DNA of 64,000 nucleotides from Gordonia amicalis NBRC 100051 = JCM 11271 (GCF_000332995.1 NZ_BANS01000005.1:62001-126000), one strand, 5' to 3'; positions 9,390 through 19,966 are shown, numbered from the stretch's first letter. A program made the numbers and translations. Notes: generated from the sequence alone by a model not told the origin.

Positions 9390-11168
9390 CTAGAGACCGA
9401 GGTCCGCGGCGAACGAGGCCTCTTCGAGGCGCTTCTTCACCGTGGTGAGGAAACGGCCCGCGTCGGCGCCGTCGATGAGACGGTGGTCGTAGGTCAGCGG
9501 CAGGTATGACATCGACCGCACCGCGATCGACTCCGAGCCGTCCTCCCCGGTGATGACGACCGGACGCTTGACGATCGCGCCGGTGCCCAGCATCGCCGCC
9601 TGCGGCGGGACCAGGATCGGGGTGTCGAACAGGGCGCCTTGGCTGCCGATGTTGGTGATGGTGAAGGTGCCGCCGGCGAGCTCGTCGGGCTTGAGGCCGT
9701 TGGAGCGTGCACGGGCCGCGATGTCGGCGATGGCGCGGGCGAGACCGGCCACCGACAGGTCATCGGCGTTGTGGATGACCGGCGACAGCAGACCCTGCGG
9801 GGTGTCGACGGCGATGCCGAGGTGCACCTTGTCGTAGTAGGTGATCTCCTTGGCGTCCTCGTCGATCGACGCGTTGACGTTCGGGTGGACCTTCAGCGCC
9901 TCGACGACGGCCTTGGCGATGAACGGCAGGAAGGTGAGGTTGACACCCTCGGATGCCTTGAAGTTGTCCTTGGCCGCCTTGCGCAGGCCGACGATCTTGC
10001 TCATGTCGACCTCGAAGACCTGAGTGAGCTGAGCGCTCTGCTGCAGCGACTCGCGGGTCTTCTTGGCGGTGATCTGACGGATGCGGTTGATCTTCTGGGT
10101 GGTCCCGCGCAGCTCGGCGAGCTCGGGTCGGATCTCCGGCGATGCCGACGGCGCAGCCGAGGCGGCGGCCGGCTCGGCCTTCTTCTCCGGCGCGGCGGCC
10201 GGCTTCTTGGCGGCCTCGGCGGCGGCCAGCACGTCCTGCTTGCGGATGCGGCCACCGACCCCGGTGCCCTTGATCGAGTTCAGGTCGATGTTGTTCTCCG
10301 CGGCCAGCTTGCGCACCAGCGGGGTCACGTACGGGGTCGACTCGACGGTCGGCGGGGTCGACTTCGCGGGGGCCTCCGCCTTGGGCTCTTGCTTCGGCTC
10401 CGCCTTGGGCTCTTGCTTCGGCTCCGCCTTGGGTTCTTCCTTCGGCTCCGCCTTGGCCTCGGGTTCCGGTTCCGGCTCCGGTTCGGGCTCGGGTTCCGGC
10501 TCGGGCTCCTTCTTCGCCGGGGCCGCCGAGGCGTCACCGATGACGGCCAGCTTGCCGCCGACCTCGACGACGTCGTCCTCCTGGGCGAGGATCTCGAGCA
10601 GGGTGCCGGCAACCGGGGAGGGGATCTCGGTGTCGACCTTGTCGGTGGAGACCTCCAGCAGTGGTTCGTCGGCGGCGACCTCGTCACCGACGGCCTTCAG
10701 CCAGTTGGTCACCGTGCCCTCGGTGACGGACTCGCCGAGTTCGGGCATCAGCACGTCGGTGCCCTCGGTCGAACCCGAACCGGTGTCGGCGGTGGGCTTC
10801 TCGGCCGGCGCCTCTTCTTCGGTGGAGGGCTCCTCGGCGGCCTGCTCGGGCTCGGGCTCGGGGGCAGCGTCGGTGGGCTCGTCGCCCCCTGCGGAATCGT
10901 CGGAACCGGAGTCGCCGGAGCCGGCCTCGTCGGCGTCGCCGATCAGTGCGAGTTCACCACCGACCTCGACGACGTCGTCCTCCTGGGCGATGATCTTCGT
11001 CAGCACGCCCGCGGTCGGAGCCGGGATCTCGGTGTCGACCTTGTCGGTCGACACCTCCAGCAAGGGCTCGTCGGCCTCGACGGTGTCGCCTTCCTCCTTC
11101 AGCCACCGGGTGACTGTCCCCTCGGTGACACTTTCACCAAGGGCGGGCATCTGGACGGAGAAGGCCAT
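9390..11168 (-). CDS. sucB: 2-oxoacid dehydrogenase E2 (dihydrolipoamide acyltransferase, DlaT/SucB type)
   Basis: The 592-residue E2 subunit passes acyl groups from E1 to CoA through lipoyl arms. Two lipoyl domains are visible with modified lysines K43 and K177, both in [11 protein letters not shown] low-complexity linker of Glu-Pro and Lys-Ala-Glu-Pro repeats covers residues about 219-270, then the E1/E3-binding domain (about 279-315), then the catalytic domain ending with the DHRLIDG motif (H562). Two lipoyl domains and this architecture match mycobacterial DlaT, which serves pyruvate dehydrogenase and peroxide defence. The ATG at 11168 follows AGGAG with nine bases of spacing; an in-frame GTG further upstream adds no family sequence. 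It heads the lipB-lipA set. Confidence 0.95.
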   Translation of the reverse strand: MAFSVQMPALGESVTEGTVTRWLKEEGDTVEADEPLLEVSTDKVDTEIPAPTAGVLTKIIAQEDDVVEVGGELALIGDADEAGSGDSGSDDSAGGDEPTDAAPEPEPEQAAEEPSTEEEAPAEKPTADTGSGSTEGTDVLMPELGESVTEGTVTNWLKAVGDEVAADEPLLEVSTDKVDTEIPSPVAGTLLEILAQEDDVVEVGGKLAVIGDASAAPAKKEPEPEPEPEPEPEPEPEAKAEPKEEPKAEPKQEPKAEPKQEPKAEAPAKSTPPTVESTPYVTPLVRKLAAENNIDLNSIKGTGVGGRIRKQDVLAAAEAAKKPAAAPEKKAEPAAASAAPSASPEIRPELAELRGTTQKINRIRQITAKKTRESLQQSAQLTQVFEVDMSKIVGLRKAAKDNFKASEGVNLTFLPFIAKAVVEALKVHPNVNASIDEDAKEITYYDKVHLGIAVDTPQGLLSPVIHNADDLSVAGLARAIADIAARARSNGLKPDELAGGTFTITNIGSQGALFDTPILVPPQAAMLGTGAIVKRPVVITGEDGSESIAVRSMSYLPLTYDHRLIDGADAGRFLTTVKKRLEEASFAADLGL

Positions 11169-11385
11169 CGTTGTGAACTCCTGAACTCGACGTGGTGGTC
11201 TGTAGATGTGGCCCGTCGGTGTGTGCTCCGTGGGCACGGGGGTGGGAAGCGGTCAGGGGACCGCCGAGATGAGGGGCGGGTCAGCCACTCATCCCCGCGG
11301 ATCACCCTACCCGTACGCCGCGTCGCCGACTGGATTCGGCTCGTACTCGGCGGTAACGATTCTCAAGCGTGGGATGCCGGTCATG

Positions 11386-12939
11386 TCAGCCGTTGGCCGC
11401 GATGTCCTCGAGTACGGCGGCGATGGTCCGGACGGGTACGCCCGTGCCGCCCTTGGTGGTGTAGCCCCACGGGCTGCCGGTGTTGAACGCCGGTCCCGCG
11501 ATGTCGATGTGGGCCCACTGGACATCCTCCGGCACGAACTCCTTGAGGAAGATGCCCGCGGCGAGCATCCCGCCCCAGCGGTGCGGGGTGATGTTGGCCA
11601 GATCGGCGACACGGGATTTGAGGTCGGCACGCAGTTCGGCGGGCAACGGCATCGCCCAGGCGTTCTCGCCGACCTCGGCCGACCGTGCGGCCACCCGATC
11701 GCGGAACTCGTCGGTGCCCATGACGCCCGGGGTGCGGGTGCCGAGCGCGACCATCTGCGCCCCGGTCAGCGTCGCGGTGTCGATGAGGTAATCGGGGTCG
11801 TCCTCGGCCGCGCGCACGATCGCGTCGGCCAGGATCAGCCGGCCCTCGGCGTCGGTGTTGAGGACCTCGACCGTGCGACCGCCGTACTGGGTCAGCACGT
11901 CACCGGGACGCTGGGCGGTGGCCGACGGCATGTTCTCGGCCATCGGCACGGTCGCGGTGACCGAGACGTCGAGGTCGAGGCGGGCGGCCAGGATGGTGGC
12001 GGCGATGACCGCGGCGGCCCCGCCCATGTCCGAGGTCATCTGGTCCATGTTCGCGGCGGGCTTGATGGAGATGCCGCCGGTGTCGAAGGTGATGCCCTTG
12101 CCGACGAGGGCGACCTTCTTGGCCGGCTTCTTGCCGGTGTGGGTCAGCCGCACCAGGCGCGGAAGGCGCGCGGAGCCCTTGCCGACACCGATGATCCCGC
12201 CGTAACCCTGCGCCTCGAGTTCCTTGTCGTCGAGGATCTCAACCTTCAGGCCGGCTTTGCTGCCGAGGGTGCGGGCGCGGGCCGCGAACTCCTCGGGGAA
12301 GAGGTGGCTGGGCGGGGTGTTGACGAAGTCGCGGGCGATGGCCACGGAGTCGGCGACCGCGATCGCGCGGTCGAGCTCCGCCCTGGCCTCCTTGGACTTC
12401 GACTCGACCAGCAATGTGATGCGTTGCGGCGGAGTCTTCTTCGGCTTCGACGACTCGGAGCGGAACTCGTCGAACCGGTAGGCGCCGAGGAACAGGCCTT
12501 CGGCGGCGGCGGCGAGGTCCACCGACGACAGGGTGGTCGCGACCGACTCGAGGCCGTCGAGTTCGCGGGCGACGATGCCCGCGGCCTGACGGACCTGGTC
12601 GGCGTCGTCGAGATCGTCGGCGTCCCCGAGACCGACCGCGACGACGAGGTCGACCGGCAGCGACTCGGGTGCCGCCAGGCGGGTCACCTCGCCGTGCGAA
12701 CCGGTGGCCCCGAGTGCGGTCAGGGCCGCGGTGATCGCGACTGCCTGCGCGTCGTCGAGGACGCCGTCACCGATGGCGAGCGTCGGTTCGGCGGTGGACT
12801 CCTCCTTGCCGCCGGCCTTCTCGTCGCCCTCCGGCGCACTGATCAGGCCGATGACCAGGGCGGTGTCGCCCTTGCCGATCGAGGTGGACAGGTCGAATTC
12901 GGGGCCGCGCACGCGGTCGACGGTGTCGTTCTTGCTCAC
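11386..12939 (-). CDS. pepA: Leucyl aminopeptidase (M17)
   Basis: M17 aminopeptidases remove N-terminal residues from peptides in the cytosol as hexamers with two metal ions. The C-terminal catalytic half is clear: [11 protein letters not shown] gives K281 and D286, and [12 protein letters not shown] (about 361-372) gives the second set of metal ligands and the catalytic arginine. The N-terminal domain is variable and contains an acidic insert. The 517-residue length is normal. I chose the GTG at 12939, beginning [10 protein letters not shown], because upstream frame is Arg-rich non-family sequence; no strong Shine-Dalgarno is present. It is divergent from gcvT with 88 bp between starts, an arrangement also seen in M. 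tuberculosis. Confidence 0.93.
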   Translation of the reverse strand: MSKNDTVDRVRGPEFDLSTSIGKGDTALVIGLISAPEGDEKAGGKEESTAEPTLAIGDGVLDDAQAVAITAALTALGATGSHGEVTRLAAPESLPVDLVVAVGLGDADDLDDADQVRQAAGIVARELDGLESVATTLSSVDLAAAAEGLFLGAYRFDEFRSESSKPKKTPPQRITLLVESKSKEARAELDRAIAVADSVAIARDFVNTPPSHLFPEEFAARARTLGSKAGLKVEILDDKELEAQGYGGIIGVGKGSARLPRLVRLTHTGKKPAKKVALVGKGITFDTGGISIKPAANMDQMTSDMGGAAAVIAATILAARLDLDVSVTATVPMAENMPSATAQRPGDVLTQYGGRTVEVLNTDAEGRLILADAIVRAAEDDPDYLIDTATLTGAQMVALGTRTPGVMGTDEFRDRVAARSAEVGENAWAMPLPAELRADLKSRVADLANITPHRWGGMLAAGIFLKEFVPEDVQWAHIDIAGPAFNTGSPWGYTTKGGTGVPVRTIAAVLEDIAANG

Positions 12940-13027
12940 CCGCTCAACTCTGCCACAGCGCGCCGCATGTCGGCGGCGACCGCGGGACCGCTCCGGTCGG
13001 CGTGCGTGGCCCGATAGCGTATGGCCC

Positions 13028-14131
13028 ATGAGTGAACTCCTCGCCGGACCCATCGCCGACCGTCATGCCGCACTCGGTGCGAGTTTCGCCGAGTTCGGCG
13101 GCTGGAACATGCCGGTGTCCTACGCGGGCACCGTCGCCGAACACACCGCGGTGCGTGAGGCCGTGGCGATCTTCGACGTCAGCCATCTCGGCAAGGCGCT
13201 GGTGGCGGGACCCGGCGCCGCCGAGTTCGTGAACTCCACCCTCACCAACGATCTCGGCAAGATCGTTCCCGGCAAGGCGCAGTACACGTTGTGCTGCAAC
13301 TCCTCCGGTGGCGTCGTCGACGACCTGATCGCCTACCTCGTGAGCGACGACGAGGTGTTCCTGGTCCCCAACGCCGCGAACACTGCGGCCGTCGTGGCAC
13401 AGATGTCCGCCGTTGCGCCCGAACAGATCTCGATCACCGACCAGCACCGCGACCTCGCGGTGTTCGCGGTGCAGGGTCCGCGCTCGCCGGAGGTCCTCAC
13501 CGCACTGGGCCTGCCCGCCGACATGGAGTACATGGCCTTCGTCGACGCCGAGCTGTCGACGGCGGACGGGAACAAGCCGGTCCGCGTGTGCCGCACCGGG
13601 TACACCGGGGAACGCGGTTACGAGCTACTGCCGCGGTGGGACGACGCCGGCGCCGTCTTCGACGTGTTGCTCGAGGCGATCACCGAGGCCGGTGGACAGC
13701 CCGCCGGCCTCGGTGCCCGTGACACCCTGCGCACCGAGATGGGTTACGCCCTCCACGGTCACGAACTGAGCCCGGAGATCACCCCGGTGCAGGCGCGTTC
13801 GAGCTGGGCGGTCGGCTGGGACAAGCCGTCGTTCTTCGGGCGCGATGCCCTGGTCGCCGAGAAGGAGGCCGGCCCGGCGCGTCGGCTCTACGGACTCAAG
13901 GCCACCGGCCGCGGCGTGCCGCGCGCCGACTGCGCGGTCCGGTTGGGGGACAACGCGATCGGCGTGTGCACGTCCGGGACGTTCTCGCCGACCCTCAAGC
14001 AGGGCATCGCGCTGGCCTTGCTGGACACCGCGTCGGGCGTCGCCAAGGGCGATCAGGTGATCGTCGACGTGCGGGGGCGTGATCTCACGTGCGAGGTCGT
14101 CATCCCGCCGTTCGTGCCCTCCCACGTGTGA
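13028..14131 (+). CDS. gcvT: Aminomethyltransferase, glycine cleavage T-protein
   Basis: The T-protein takes the aminomethyl group from lipoylated GcvH and passes the one-carbon unit to tetrahydrofolate. The 367-residue protein shows [15 protein letters not shown] at the N-terminus, [11 protein letters not shown] near residue 100 with the folate-contacting aspartate, and the C-terminal barrel ([14 protein letters not shown] onward). It is a stand-alone gene here; GcvH and GcvP are not in the window, as in mycobacteria where the genes are dispersed. The ATG at 13028 lies in the divergent promoter region shared with pepA. No glycine riboswitch is visible in the 88-bp spacer. Confidence 0.95.
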   Translation: MSELLAGPIADRHAALGASFAEFGGWNMPVSYAGTVAEHTAVREAVAIFDVSHLGKALVAGPGAAEFVNSTLTNDLGKIVPGKAQYTLCCNSSGGVVDDLIAYLVSDDEVFLVPNAANTAAVVAQMSAVAPEQISITDQHRDLAVFAVQGPRSPEVLTALGLPADMEYMAFVDAELSTADGNKPVRVCRTGYTGERGYELLPRWDDAGAVFDVLLEAITEAGGQPAGLGARDTLRTEMGYALHGHELSPEITPVQARSSWAVGWDKPSFFGRDALVAEKEAGPARRLYGLKATGRGVPRADCAVRLGDNAIGVCTSGTFSPTLKQGIALALLDTASGVAKGDQVIVDVRGRDLTCEVVIPPFVPSHV

Positions 14132-14221
14132 CCCCGGCGGTGTGACGCTGCTCCGTGGGCCGTCTCACGCCTCGCGGACGGGCTCGATAATGCTTTTGCG
14201 GCCAGCGGTACCATGGGCCGC

Positions 14222-15328
14222 ATGACCTTGGAGTTCAACCGTACCGAGCATCCCCATCCGGTGTCGGACAGCCGTCGCGCGGAGATCCTCTCCGCCCCGG
14301 GATTCGGCCGCTACTTCACCGACAACATGGTGATGGTCGACTACGACGCGGACAAGGGCTGGCACAACGCGCAGGTACGTCCGTACGGTCCGATCGCGCT
14401 CGATCCCTCGGCGATGGTCCTGCACTACGGTCAAGAGGTCTTCGAGGGTCTCAAGGCCTACCGGCAGCCCGACGGTTCGATCGCCGCGTTCCGCCCGGAG
14501 GCCAACGCGGCGCGACTGCAGCTCAGCGCCGAGCGTCTGGCGATGCCGGCGCTGCCCGTCGAGGACTTCATCGCCTCGCTCGAGGCGCTGCTCGCCGCCG
14601 ACCACGAGTGGGTTCCCCCGTCAGGTGGCGAGGAGGCGCTCTACCTGCGTCCGTTCATGTTCGCCTCGCAGGCAGGCCTGGGTGTCAACGCGCCCTCGTC
14701 GCAGTACATCTACTCCGTCATCGCCTCGCCGGCCGGTGCGTACTTCTCGGGCGGCATCAAGCCCGTCAGCGTGTGGCTGTCCGCCGAATACGTGCGCGCA
14801 GCTCCCGGTGGCACCGGCTTCGCCAAGTGCGGCGGCAACTACGCCGCGGCCTTCCTCGCGCAGCGTCAGGCCTCCGAGCAGGGCTGCGATCAGGTCGTCT
14901 GGCTCGACGCCATCGAGCGCCGCTACATCGAGGAGATGGGCGGAATGAACCTGTTCTTCGTGTTCGGCTCCGGTGCCGATGCACGCCTCGTGACCCCGGA
15001 ACTGTCGGGTTCGCTGCTGCCGGGCATCACCCGGTCGTCGCTGCTGACGCTGGCCACCGACGCCGGCTTCGCGGTCGAGGAGCGCAAGATCACCACCGAG
15101 GAACTCCGCAAGGGCGTCGCCTCGGGTGACATCACCGAGGTCTTCGCCTGTGGCACCGCCGCGGTGATCACCCCGGTGGGCCGCGTCAAGGGCGTGGGCG
15201 AGGACTACACGATCAACAACGGTGAGACCGGTGAGGTCACCCAGGCCCTGCGCGACACCCTCACGGGTATCCAGCGTGGCACCTTCGCCGACACCCACGG
15301 GTGGATGACGGAGTTGTACCGGGCCTGA
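14222..15328 (+). CDS. ilvE: Branched-chain amino acid aminotransferase
   Basis: IlvE performs the last step of Leu, Ile and Val synthesis and the first of their breakdown, using PLP and glutamate. The PLP lysine is K202 in [21 protein letters not shown] (about residues 72-81) and LYLRPFMF are typical of the actinobacterial class IV enzyme. The ATG at 14222 begins MTLEFNRT; an in-frame ATG nine bases earlier (14213) would add MGR and cannot be excluded. A -10-like GATAAT at 14186-14191 puts a transcription start close to the coding region, so a short or absent leader is likely. A strong bidirectional hairpin follows the stop. Confidence 0.96.
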   Translation: MTLEFNRTEHPHPVSDSRRAEILSAPGFGRYFTDNMVMVDYDADKGWHNAQVRPYGPIALDPSAMVLHYGQEVFEGLKAYRQPDGSIAAFRPEANAARLQLSAERLAMPALPVEDFIASLEALLAADHEWVPPSGGEEALYLRPFMFASQAGLGVNAPSSQYIYSVIASPAGAYFSGGIKPVSVWLSAEYVRAAPGGTGFAKCGGNYAAAFLAQRQASEQGCDQVVWLDAIERRYIEEMGGMNLFFVFGSGADARLVTPELSGSLLPGITRSSLLTLATDAGFAVEERKITTEELRKGVASGDITEVFACGTAAVITPVGRVKGVGEDYTINNGETGEVTQALRDTLTGIQRGTFADTHGWMTELYRA

Positions 15329-15356
15329 GTCCCAGGGATCTCCTGCGGCACAGACA

Positions 15357-15392
15357 TTCTGGCGTCACGATCGGCGGATCGTGGCGCCAGAA
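15357..15392. terminator. Bidirectional terminator between ilvE and cobS
   Basis: A 16-bp stem with one G-T wobble (15357-15372 with 15377-15392) closes a GGCG loop between convergent ilvE and cobS. No long U tract follows on either strand. Confidence 0.75.
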
Positions 15393-15407
15393 CTGTTGTG
15401 TGCGGGT

Positions 15408-16205
15408 CTAGACGAGCAGACCGACCACGGCGAGCGCGACACCGAGTTCGATGGTCGCGCCCAGGACGTCGCCGTTCAGTCCGCCCATGCGACGCGCACA
15501 GTGCCGGGTGAAAACCCATGCGAACACCACGATCACGAGGACGACGACGAGTCCCTGCACCACCGCGACGAGGTCGAGGTCGATGCCGGACCCGTTGTCG
15601 CGCAGTCCGATCGGGATCGTCGCCACCGCGGCGACCAGACACCACACCGGGATCGAGAGCCGCTGGGTGCCGGCGACGAGGGCGCCGAAACCGTTCGGAT
15701 GAGCGGGCGAGATCGACGTCCGGGTGCCGACGACTGCCCCGAGTCGGCCCAGCGCGACCGCGAAAGCGATTTCATACCAGCGGGATTCGCCCACGAGGCC
15801 GGTGAATCCGGCGGTCTGCAGACCCAGTGTGAGGACGAGGGTCGCCACCCCGAACGGGCCGACGGTCCCGCTCCGCATCACTTCGGCGACGCGCTCCGGC
15901 GGTCCGTAACACCCGAGCCCGTCGGCGGTGTCGGCCAGGCCGTCGAGGTGCATTCCCCGGGTGAGCGCCGATGTCAGGACGACGACGAGGATGCCGGTGA
16001 GCGTGGCCGGGAGGGCGGTGAACGACAGTCCGGCGGCCAGGGCAGCCGCCGCGGCACCCACCACGATGCCGACGACGGGGAGTGCGGCCATCACCGCACC
16101 GCCCAGCGCGCGATCCGGCGTCTCGTCCGGGTCGGTGTCCGTGCCGACGGGAAGGACGGTCATCCAGCACAGCGCGGTCCGGACCGCCCGAGACGGCGAG
16201 ATCAA
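15408..16205 (-). CDS. cobS: Adenosylcobinamide-GDP ribazoletransferase (cobalamin synthase)
   Basis: CobS joins adenosylcobinamide-GDP to alpha-ribazole, the step that closes the lower loop of cobalamin, inside the membrane. The 265-residue protein has six or so hydrophobic helices and the family's aspartate-rich motif HLDGLADTADGLGC (about residues 87-99). The start is a TTG at 16205; no earlier ATG or GTG is in frame, and the N-terminus resembles the family from the first residues (RTALCWMTVLPVG), so TTG is likely. It lies 48 bp after the fused cobU-cobT gene, which makes both of its substrates. No cobalamin riboswitch is apparent upstream. Confidence 0.92.
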   Translation of the reverse strand: MISPSRAVRTALCWMTVLPVGTDTDPDETPDRALGGAVMAALPVVGIVVGAAAAALAAGLSFTALPATLTGILVVVLTSALTRGMHLDGLADTADGLGCYGPPERVAEVMRSGTVGPFGVATLVLTLGLQTAGFTGLVGESRWYEIAFAVALGRLGAVVGTRTSISPAHPNGFGALVAGTQRLSIPVWCLVAAVATIPIGLRDNGSGIDLDLVAVVQGLVVVLVIVVFAWVFTRHCARRMGGLNGDVLGATIELGVALAVVGLLV

Positions 16206-16253
16206 CGGTGAACCGGCCGTGTCATGCGTTCAGGTCGACGCCGTGTCATGCGG

Positions 16254-18032
16254 TCAGGATGACTCGGGGGCGGGTTCGGGTACGGCTGAGTCGTCGCGGT
16301 CGGTCACCCCGGCTTCGGCGAAGGTCGCCATCGAGATGAGGATGTCGGCGGCCGACTGAACGACCGGCAACGCCAGGACCGCACCGCTGCCCTCACCGAG
16401 TCGCATCGAGAGGTCGAGGACCGGCTCGAGGTCGAGATGGTCGAGCGCGATCCGGTGTGCGGGCTCGACCGAGCGATGTCCGGCGATCCACCAGCGCATG
16501 GCGCCGGGCGCGAGTTCGTTGGCGACCATCGCGGCCGCGGTGATCACGACGCCGTCGAGGATCACCGGCGTGCGACGGAGTGCGGCCTGGGCAAGGAATC
16601 CCGCGGTGGCCGTCAGGTCCGCGCCGCCGACCGCGGCGAGCAGGGCGAGCGGGTCGTGGACCACCTTGCGGGCGCGGCGCATGCCGTCCCGGATCGCGGC
16701 GGTTTTCCGCATCCAGCCATGGTCGTCGACACCCGTTCCGCGCCCGACGATCTCGACCGGCTCGCGGCGGGTGAGCGCACCGATGAGGACGGTCGCCGGG
16801 GTGGTGTTTCCGATCCCCATCTCGCCGGCGATCAGCAGGTCGCTACCCGAGTCGATGAGCCGATCGGCGATGGCCCGACCGGCGGCCAGCGCGGCGCGGG
16901 CCTCGGCGAGGGTGATCGCGTCGGTGGTACGCAGGTCCTCGCTGCTGCGACGGACCTTGAACGTCGACAGGTGGGGAGCGGTGTCGGCGTCGACGGACAT
17001 GTCGACGACCGTCACCGAGGCGCCGACACGTGCGGCCATCACGTTGACCGCGGCGCCGCCGGCGGAGATGTTCGCGACCATCTGCGCGGTCACCTCGGGC
17101 GGGAACGCCGAGACGCCGCCGCGGGCGACGCCGTGGTCGCCGGCGAAGACGACGACGCTCGGCGACGTGATCGGTGCGGGTGGGCACTGGCCCTGGCACG
17201 CCGAGATCCAGACGCCGATCTCCTCGAGGCGTCCCAGTGAACCCGGCGGCTTGGTGAGCGTCGCCTGGCGCTCGCGGGCCTCGAAGGCGATCGCCTCGCT
17301 CGGCGGGGTGACCGGTTCGAAGACCTCGGCGTCGGTGGGATCGGGGAGCTCGCCGGCGGTCGTGACGGGGGTGGGCTCGACAACGTGTCCGTGCGTGACG
17401 GGGGCTGGTGTGACCACCGGAGCAGTCATGGCGTGGTGGGGGGCCGGTGCGGTTGCCGCCACCGTTGCGCCGGAGGTGTCGTCGGCGACCGCGTCGCGCG
17501 GTAGGTCGAGCACCCGGCCCGCCACGACGAGCGACACCCGGTCGCACGCCTGAGCCACCGCGGAGTTGAGTGTGCCCAGCAGATCCTGGAACAGCCGGCC
17601 GGCCGGGGTCGGGGGAACCAGGGAGAGCCCCACCTCGGAACTGATCAGCACCACGTCGGCGTTCATCGTCTGCAGCGCGTCGCAGAGGTCCGCCACGTCG
17701 GCGTCGAGATCGATCTCCGAACCCGAGTCCCAGCCGTCGACGGCGTCGATCCGGGCGGTGAGCCAGCTCCCGAGGTCGTCGACGAGTGCCGGGATGTCCG
17801 GTGCCGCGCGCAAGGCGTCGGCGAGCTCGGTGGTCTCGATGGTCGTGTAGCGATCATCGCGACGCTGCCGGTGGGTGTTGACCCGCGCCGTCCACTCGGC
17901 GTCCGACGTCGTGACCGGGCCGGTGGCCAGGTACCGGATCTGCCGATGCGCGCGGAGCAGCGACTCGCCGTATGCGGATTTTCCCGAACGCACACCACCC
18001 AGGACGAGTGTGCGCGTAGCGCGATCGGCCAT
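16254..18032 (-). CDS. CobU-CobT fusion: adenosylcobinamide kinase/guanylyltransferase plus NaMN:DMB phosphoribosyltransferase
   Basis: One 592-residue frame joins two cobalamin enzymes. Residues 1 to about 185 are CobU: P-loop GGVRSGKS (12-19) and the guanylylated histidine region NTHRQRR (H54). A Pro/Thr/Ala-rich linker of about 50 residues follows. Residues about 238-575 are CobT: the catalytic glutamate is E547 in RLGEGSGA, and KPPGSLGRLEE opens the domain. Together they make GDP-cobinamide and alpha-ribazole phosphate, the two inputs to the pathway end at CobS, encoded next. In M. tuberculosis the two activities are on separate genes. The ATG at 18032 is three bases after DUF3043. All key motifs are intact, so both halves are probably active. 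Confidence 0.93.
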   Translation of the reverse strand: MADRATRTLVLGGVRSGKSAYGESLLRAHRQIRYLATGPVTTSDAEWTARVNTHRQRRDDRYTTIETTELADALRAAPDIPALVDDLGSWLTARIDAVDGWDSGSEIDLDADVADLCDALQTMNADVVLISSEVGLSLVPPTPAGRLFQDLLGTLNSAVAQACDRVSLVVAGRVLDLPRDAVADDTSGATVAATAPAPHHAMTAPVVTPAPVTHGHVVEPTPVTTAGELPDPTDAEVFEPVTPPSEAIAFEARERQATLTKPPGSLGRLEEIGVWISACQGQCPPAPITSPSVVVFAGDHGVARGGVSAFPPEVTAQMVANISAGGAAVNVMAARVGASVTVVDMSVDADTAPHLSTFKVRRSSEDLRTTDAITLAEARAALAAGRAIADRLIDSGSDLLIAGEMGIGNTTPATVLIGALTRREPVEIVGRGTGVDDHGWMRKTAAIRDGMRRARKVVHDPLALLAAVGGADLTATAGFLAQAALRRTPVILDGVVITAAAMVANELAPGAMRWWIAGHRSVEPAHRIALDHLDLEPVLDLSMRLGEGSGAVLALPVVQSAADILISMATFAEAGVTDRDDSAVPEPAPESS

Positions 18033-18035
18033 TGA

Positions 18036-18722
18036 TCAGACTTCGTCGCCGCGCGACACCGACGGCTTGGGCGCACGCATCTTCCGGAGCTGCATGGCTC
18101 GGGTGAACGCGTACCAACCGAGCTTGAAGCCGCCGTCCTGTGAATCGGGATAGCGTTCGGCGACACGGCGGTTCACGAGACGACCGAGGATGACGCCGTC
18201 GACGGCCATCAGGACGACGAAGGCGACGAGGATCAGGTTGGTGAGCGCGGCCGCCCGCGGCACCATGAACATCAGCACGATCAGCACGATCGCGAACGGC
18301 ATGAACAGCCCGGCGAAATTGCGGCGCGCGTCGACGAGGTCGCGGGTGTAACGGCGGACCGGGCCCTTGTCGCGAGGCATGAGGTAGGCCTCGTCGCCCT
18401 CCATCATCCGCTCACGCTGCTCGAGGCGCTTGGCGCGCCGCTCCGCGGAGAGCTGCTTCTTCTCTTCCTTGGAAAGAGTGTTCTTCAGTTCCTTCTTGCG
18501 TGCGCGCGCTTCGGACCGGGTGGTCGGCGGCGGCGCGACGGGACCACGGCGACGGTTCTCGGCCTCACGACGCTTGGGCGTCGGACGGCCCTTGCCGGGG
18601 GTGGTCTTGCTGCCCTTGGCCGGCGCGGAGTCCTCGGTGGCCGCGTCGTCGGCGGCGTACGTGGTCACCGAGCTCTCGCCGGAATCCTCCGACGTTTCGT
18701 CCTTCTTCCATGGCAGCTTCAC
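18036..18722 (-). CDS. DUF3043 membrane protein
   Basis: This 228-residue protein has a long charged N-terminal half, rich in Lys, Arg and Glu with likely coiled-coil segments (RSEARARKKELKNTLSKEEK), and two membrane helices around residues 136-156 and 160-180. It ends in a basic tail. The pattern matches DUF3043, whose mycobacterial gene also precedes cobT. No function is known. The GTG at 18722 (VKLPWKKDE) is the family-like start; the open frame upstream is not. It is the first gene of the minus-strand set with the cobU-cobT fusion and cobS, and is only three bases from the fusion gene, so the three are probably one operon. Confidence 0.85.
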   Translation of the reverse strand: MKLPWKKDETSEDSGESSVTTYAADDAATEDSAPAKGSKTTPGKGRPTPKRREAENRRRGPVAPPPTTRSEARARKKELKNTLSKEEKKQLSAERRAKRLEQRERMMEGDEAYLMPRDKGPVRRYTRDLVDARRNFAGLFMPFAIVLIVLMFMVPRAAALTNLILVAFVVLMAVDGVILGRLVNRRVAERYPDSQDGGFKLGWYAFTRAMQLRKMRAPKPSVSRGDEV

Positions 18723-18833
18723 GCCTACGAGCGTAGGTGATCGTGATTGCGGTCGAAACGCGTGGTCGTCGCTTTTCGGTGGACCCTTGCGGTCGCCCAA
18801 ATCGGTCACGCTGCCGGGTGGCCACCGCGTCCC

Positions 18834-18839
18834 TATACT
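18834..18839 (+). promoter_or_regulatory. -10 element for a leaderless glycerate kinase transcript
   Basis: TATACT ends eight bases before the ATG at 18848, which would place the transcription start at or within two bases of the start codon. No clear -35 is present, as is common in actinobacteria. Confidence 0.55.
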
Positions 18840-18847
18840 TCGTGCCC

Positions 18848-19966
18848 ATGACCCGGGACGGAAGTCGGCGTTTGCACGTTCTGATCGCGCCGGATTCCTT
18901 CGGCGACACGATGTCGGCCGTGGTGGCCGCGACCGCGATCGCCCGCGGATGGGCGGCCGCCCGACCCGGCGACACCCTCGTCCTCGCCCCGCAGTCCGAC
19001 GGCGGACCCGGCTTCGTCGACGTCCTGGCCGCGCGGTTCGGCACTCTCGTCACCGCGGACGTGCACGGTCCGCTCGGCGCGGGTGTCACCGCGCGCTGGC
19101 TCTTCGACGACGCCTCGTCGACGGCCTACGTCGAATGTGCGCAGGCGTGTGGTCTCCATCAGCTGGGCGGACGGCCGACCCCGCGGACCGCGGTCGCGGC
19201 CACCACGCACGGTGTCGGTGAGCTCGTGGCGGCGGCTCTGGCACGCGGGGTCCGGCGGCTCGTCGTCGGGCTCGGCGGCAGCTCGACGACAGATGGCGGT
19301 GCGGGACTCGTCGACGCCCTGGGCGGGCCGGAGCGGGCGCGAGAGAGGCTGGCCGGCATCGAGATCGTCGTGGCGTCGGACGTGGAGAACCCGCTGCTCG
19401 GCCCGCTCGGTGCCGCGACGGTGTTCGGGCCGCAGAAGGGTGCCGACCCCGACACCGTCGAACTGCTCGAGGAGCGCCTCACCGAATGGTCGGCGACCCT
19501 GAACGGGCTCGCGTGCCGGGACATCACCGCCGACGCCGGTGCCGGCGCCGCCGGTGGGCTCGGCGCCGCGCTGCTCGCCCTCGGTGGCCGTCGCGTGTCC
19601 GGGGCGACGGTCGTCGCGGAGGCAACCGACCTGACGGCCGACGTCGCGGCCGCCGACCTCGTCATCACCGGCGAGGGGAAGTTCGACTCCCAGACACTCC
19701 GCGGAAAAGTGGTCTCGGCCCTGCACCATGAGGCGTCGACCGCGGGCGCATCCGGTGCCGGCGCGCCGACCCTGGTCCTCGCCGGACAGGTCGCGCTGTC
19801 GGCGGCTGAGATCGAGGAGGCCGGCATCGCGGAAGCGCATGCCATCGTCGACGTGGCCGGGTCGGTCGAGGTCGCCATGAGCGACGCCGAGAACCAACTC
19901 GTGAAGCTCGCGGAGACGGTCGCCGGCTCCTACCCCGCGCACTGGGGGAAACGCACGTCCGAGTAG
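18848..19966 (+). CDS. Glycerate 2-kinase (GlxK/GarK family)
   Basis: The 372-residue protein belongs to the glycerate kinase type 1 family, which phosphorylates D-glycerate with ATP. It begins with LIAPDSFGDTMSA, the phosphate-binding N-terminal segment (usual form APDSFKGSLSA, here with GD for KG). LGGSSTTDGGAGLVDALGG near residues 138-157 and DLVITGEGKFDSQTLRGK near 270-288 carry the conserved glycine-rich and acidic residues. The ATG at 18848 fits both the family start and a leaderless promoter. The gene stands where M. tuberculosis has Rv2205c. The change in the N-terminal loop could alter substrate choice, so the exact substrate is less certain than the family. Confidence 0.87.
   Translation: MTRDGSRRLHVLIAPDSFGDTMSAVVAATAIARGWAAARPGDTLVLAPQSDGGPGFVDVLAARFGTLVTADVHGPLGAGVTARWLFDDASSTAYVECAQACGLHQLGGRPTPRTAVAATTHGVGELVAAALARGVRRLVVGLGGSSTTDGGAGLVDALGGPERARERLAGIEIVVASDVENPLLGPLGAATVFGPQKGADPDTVELLEERLTEWSATLNGLACRDITADAGAGAAGGLGAALLALGGRRVSGATVVAEATDLTADVAAADLVITGEGKFDSQTLRGKVVSALHHEASTAGASGAGAPTLVLAGQVALSAAEIEEAGIAEAHAIVDVAGSVEVAMSDAENQLVKLAETVAGSYPAHWGKRTSE

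Noticed and set aside
11169-11385. Gene between pepA and dlaT
   Set aside because: Only short frames without a ribosome-binding site or family features; treated as the dlaT promoter region.
9639-11486. Long open frame antisense to dlaT
   Set aside because: Translation is low-complexity Gly/Leu/Arg mirroring the Glu-Pro linker; the real gene is on the minus strand with full domain structure.
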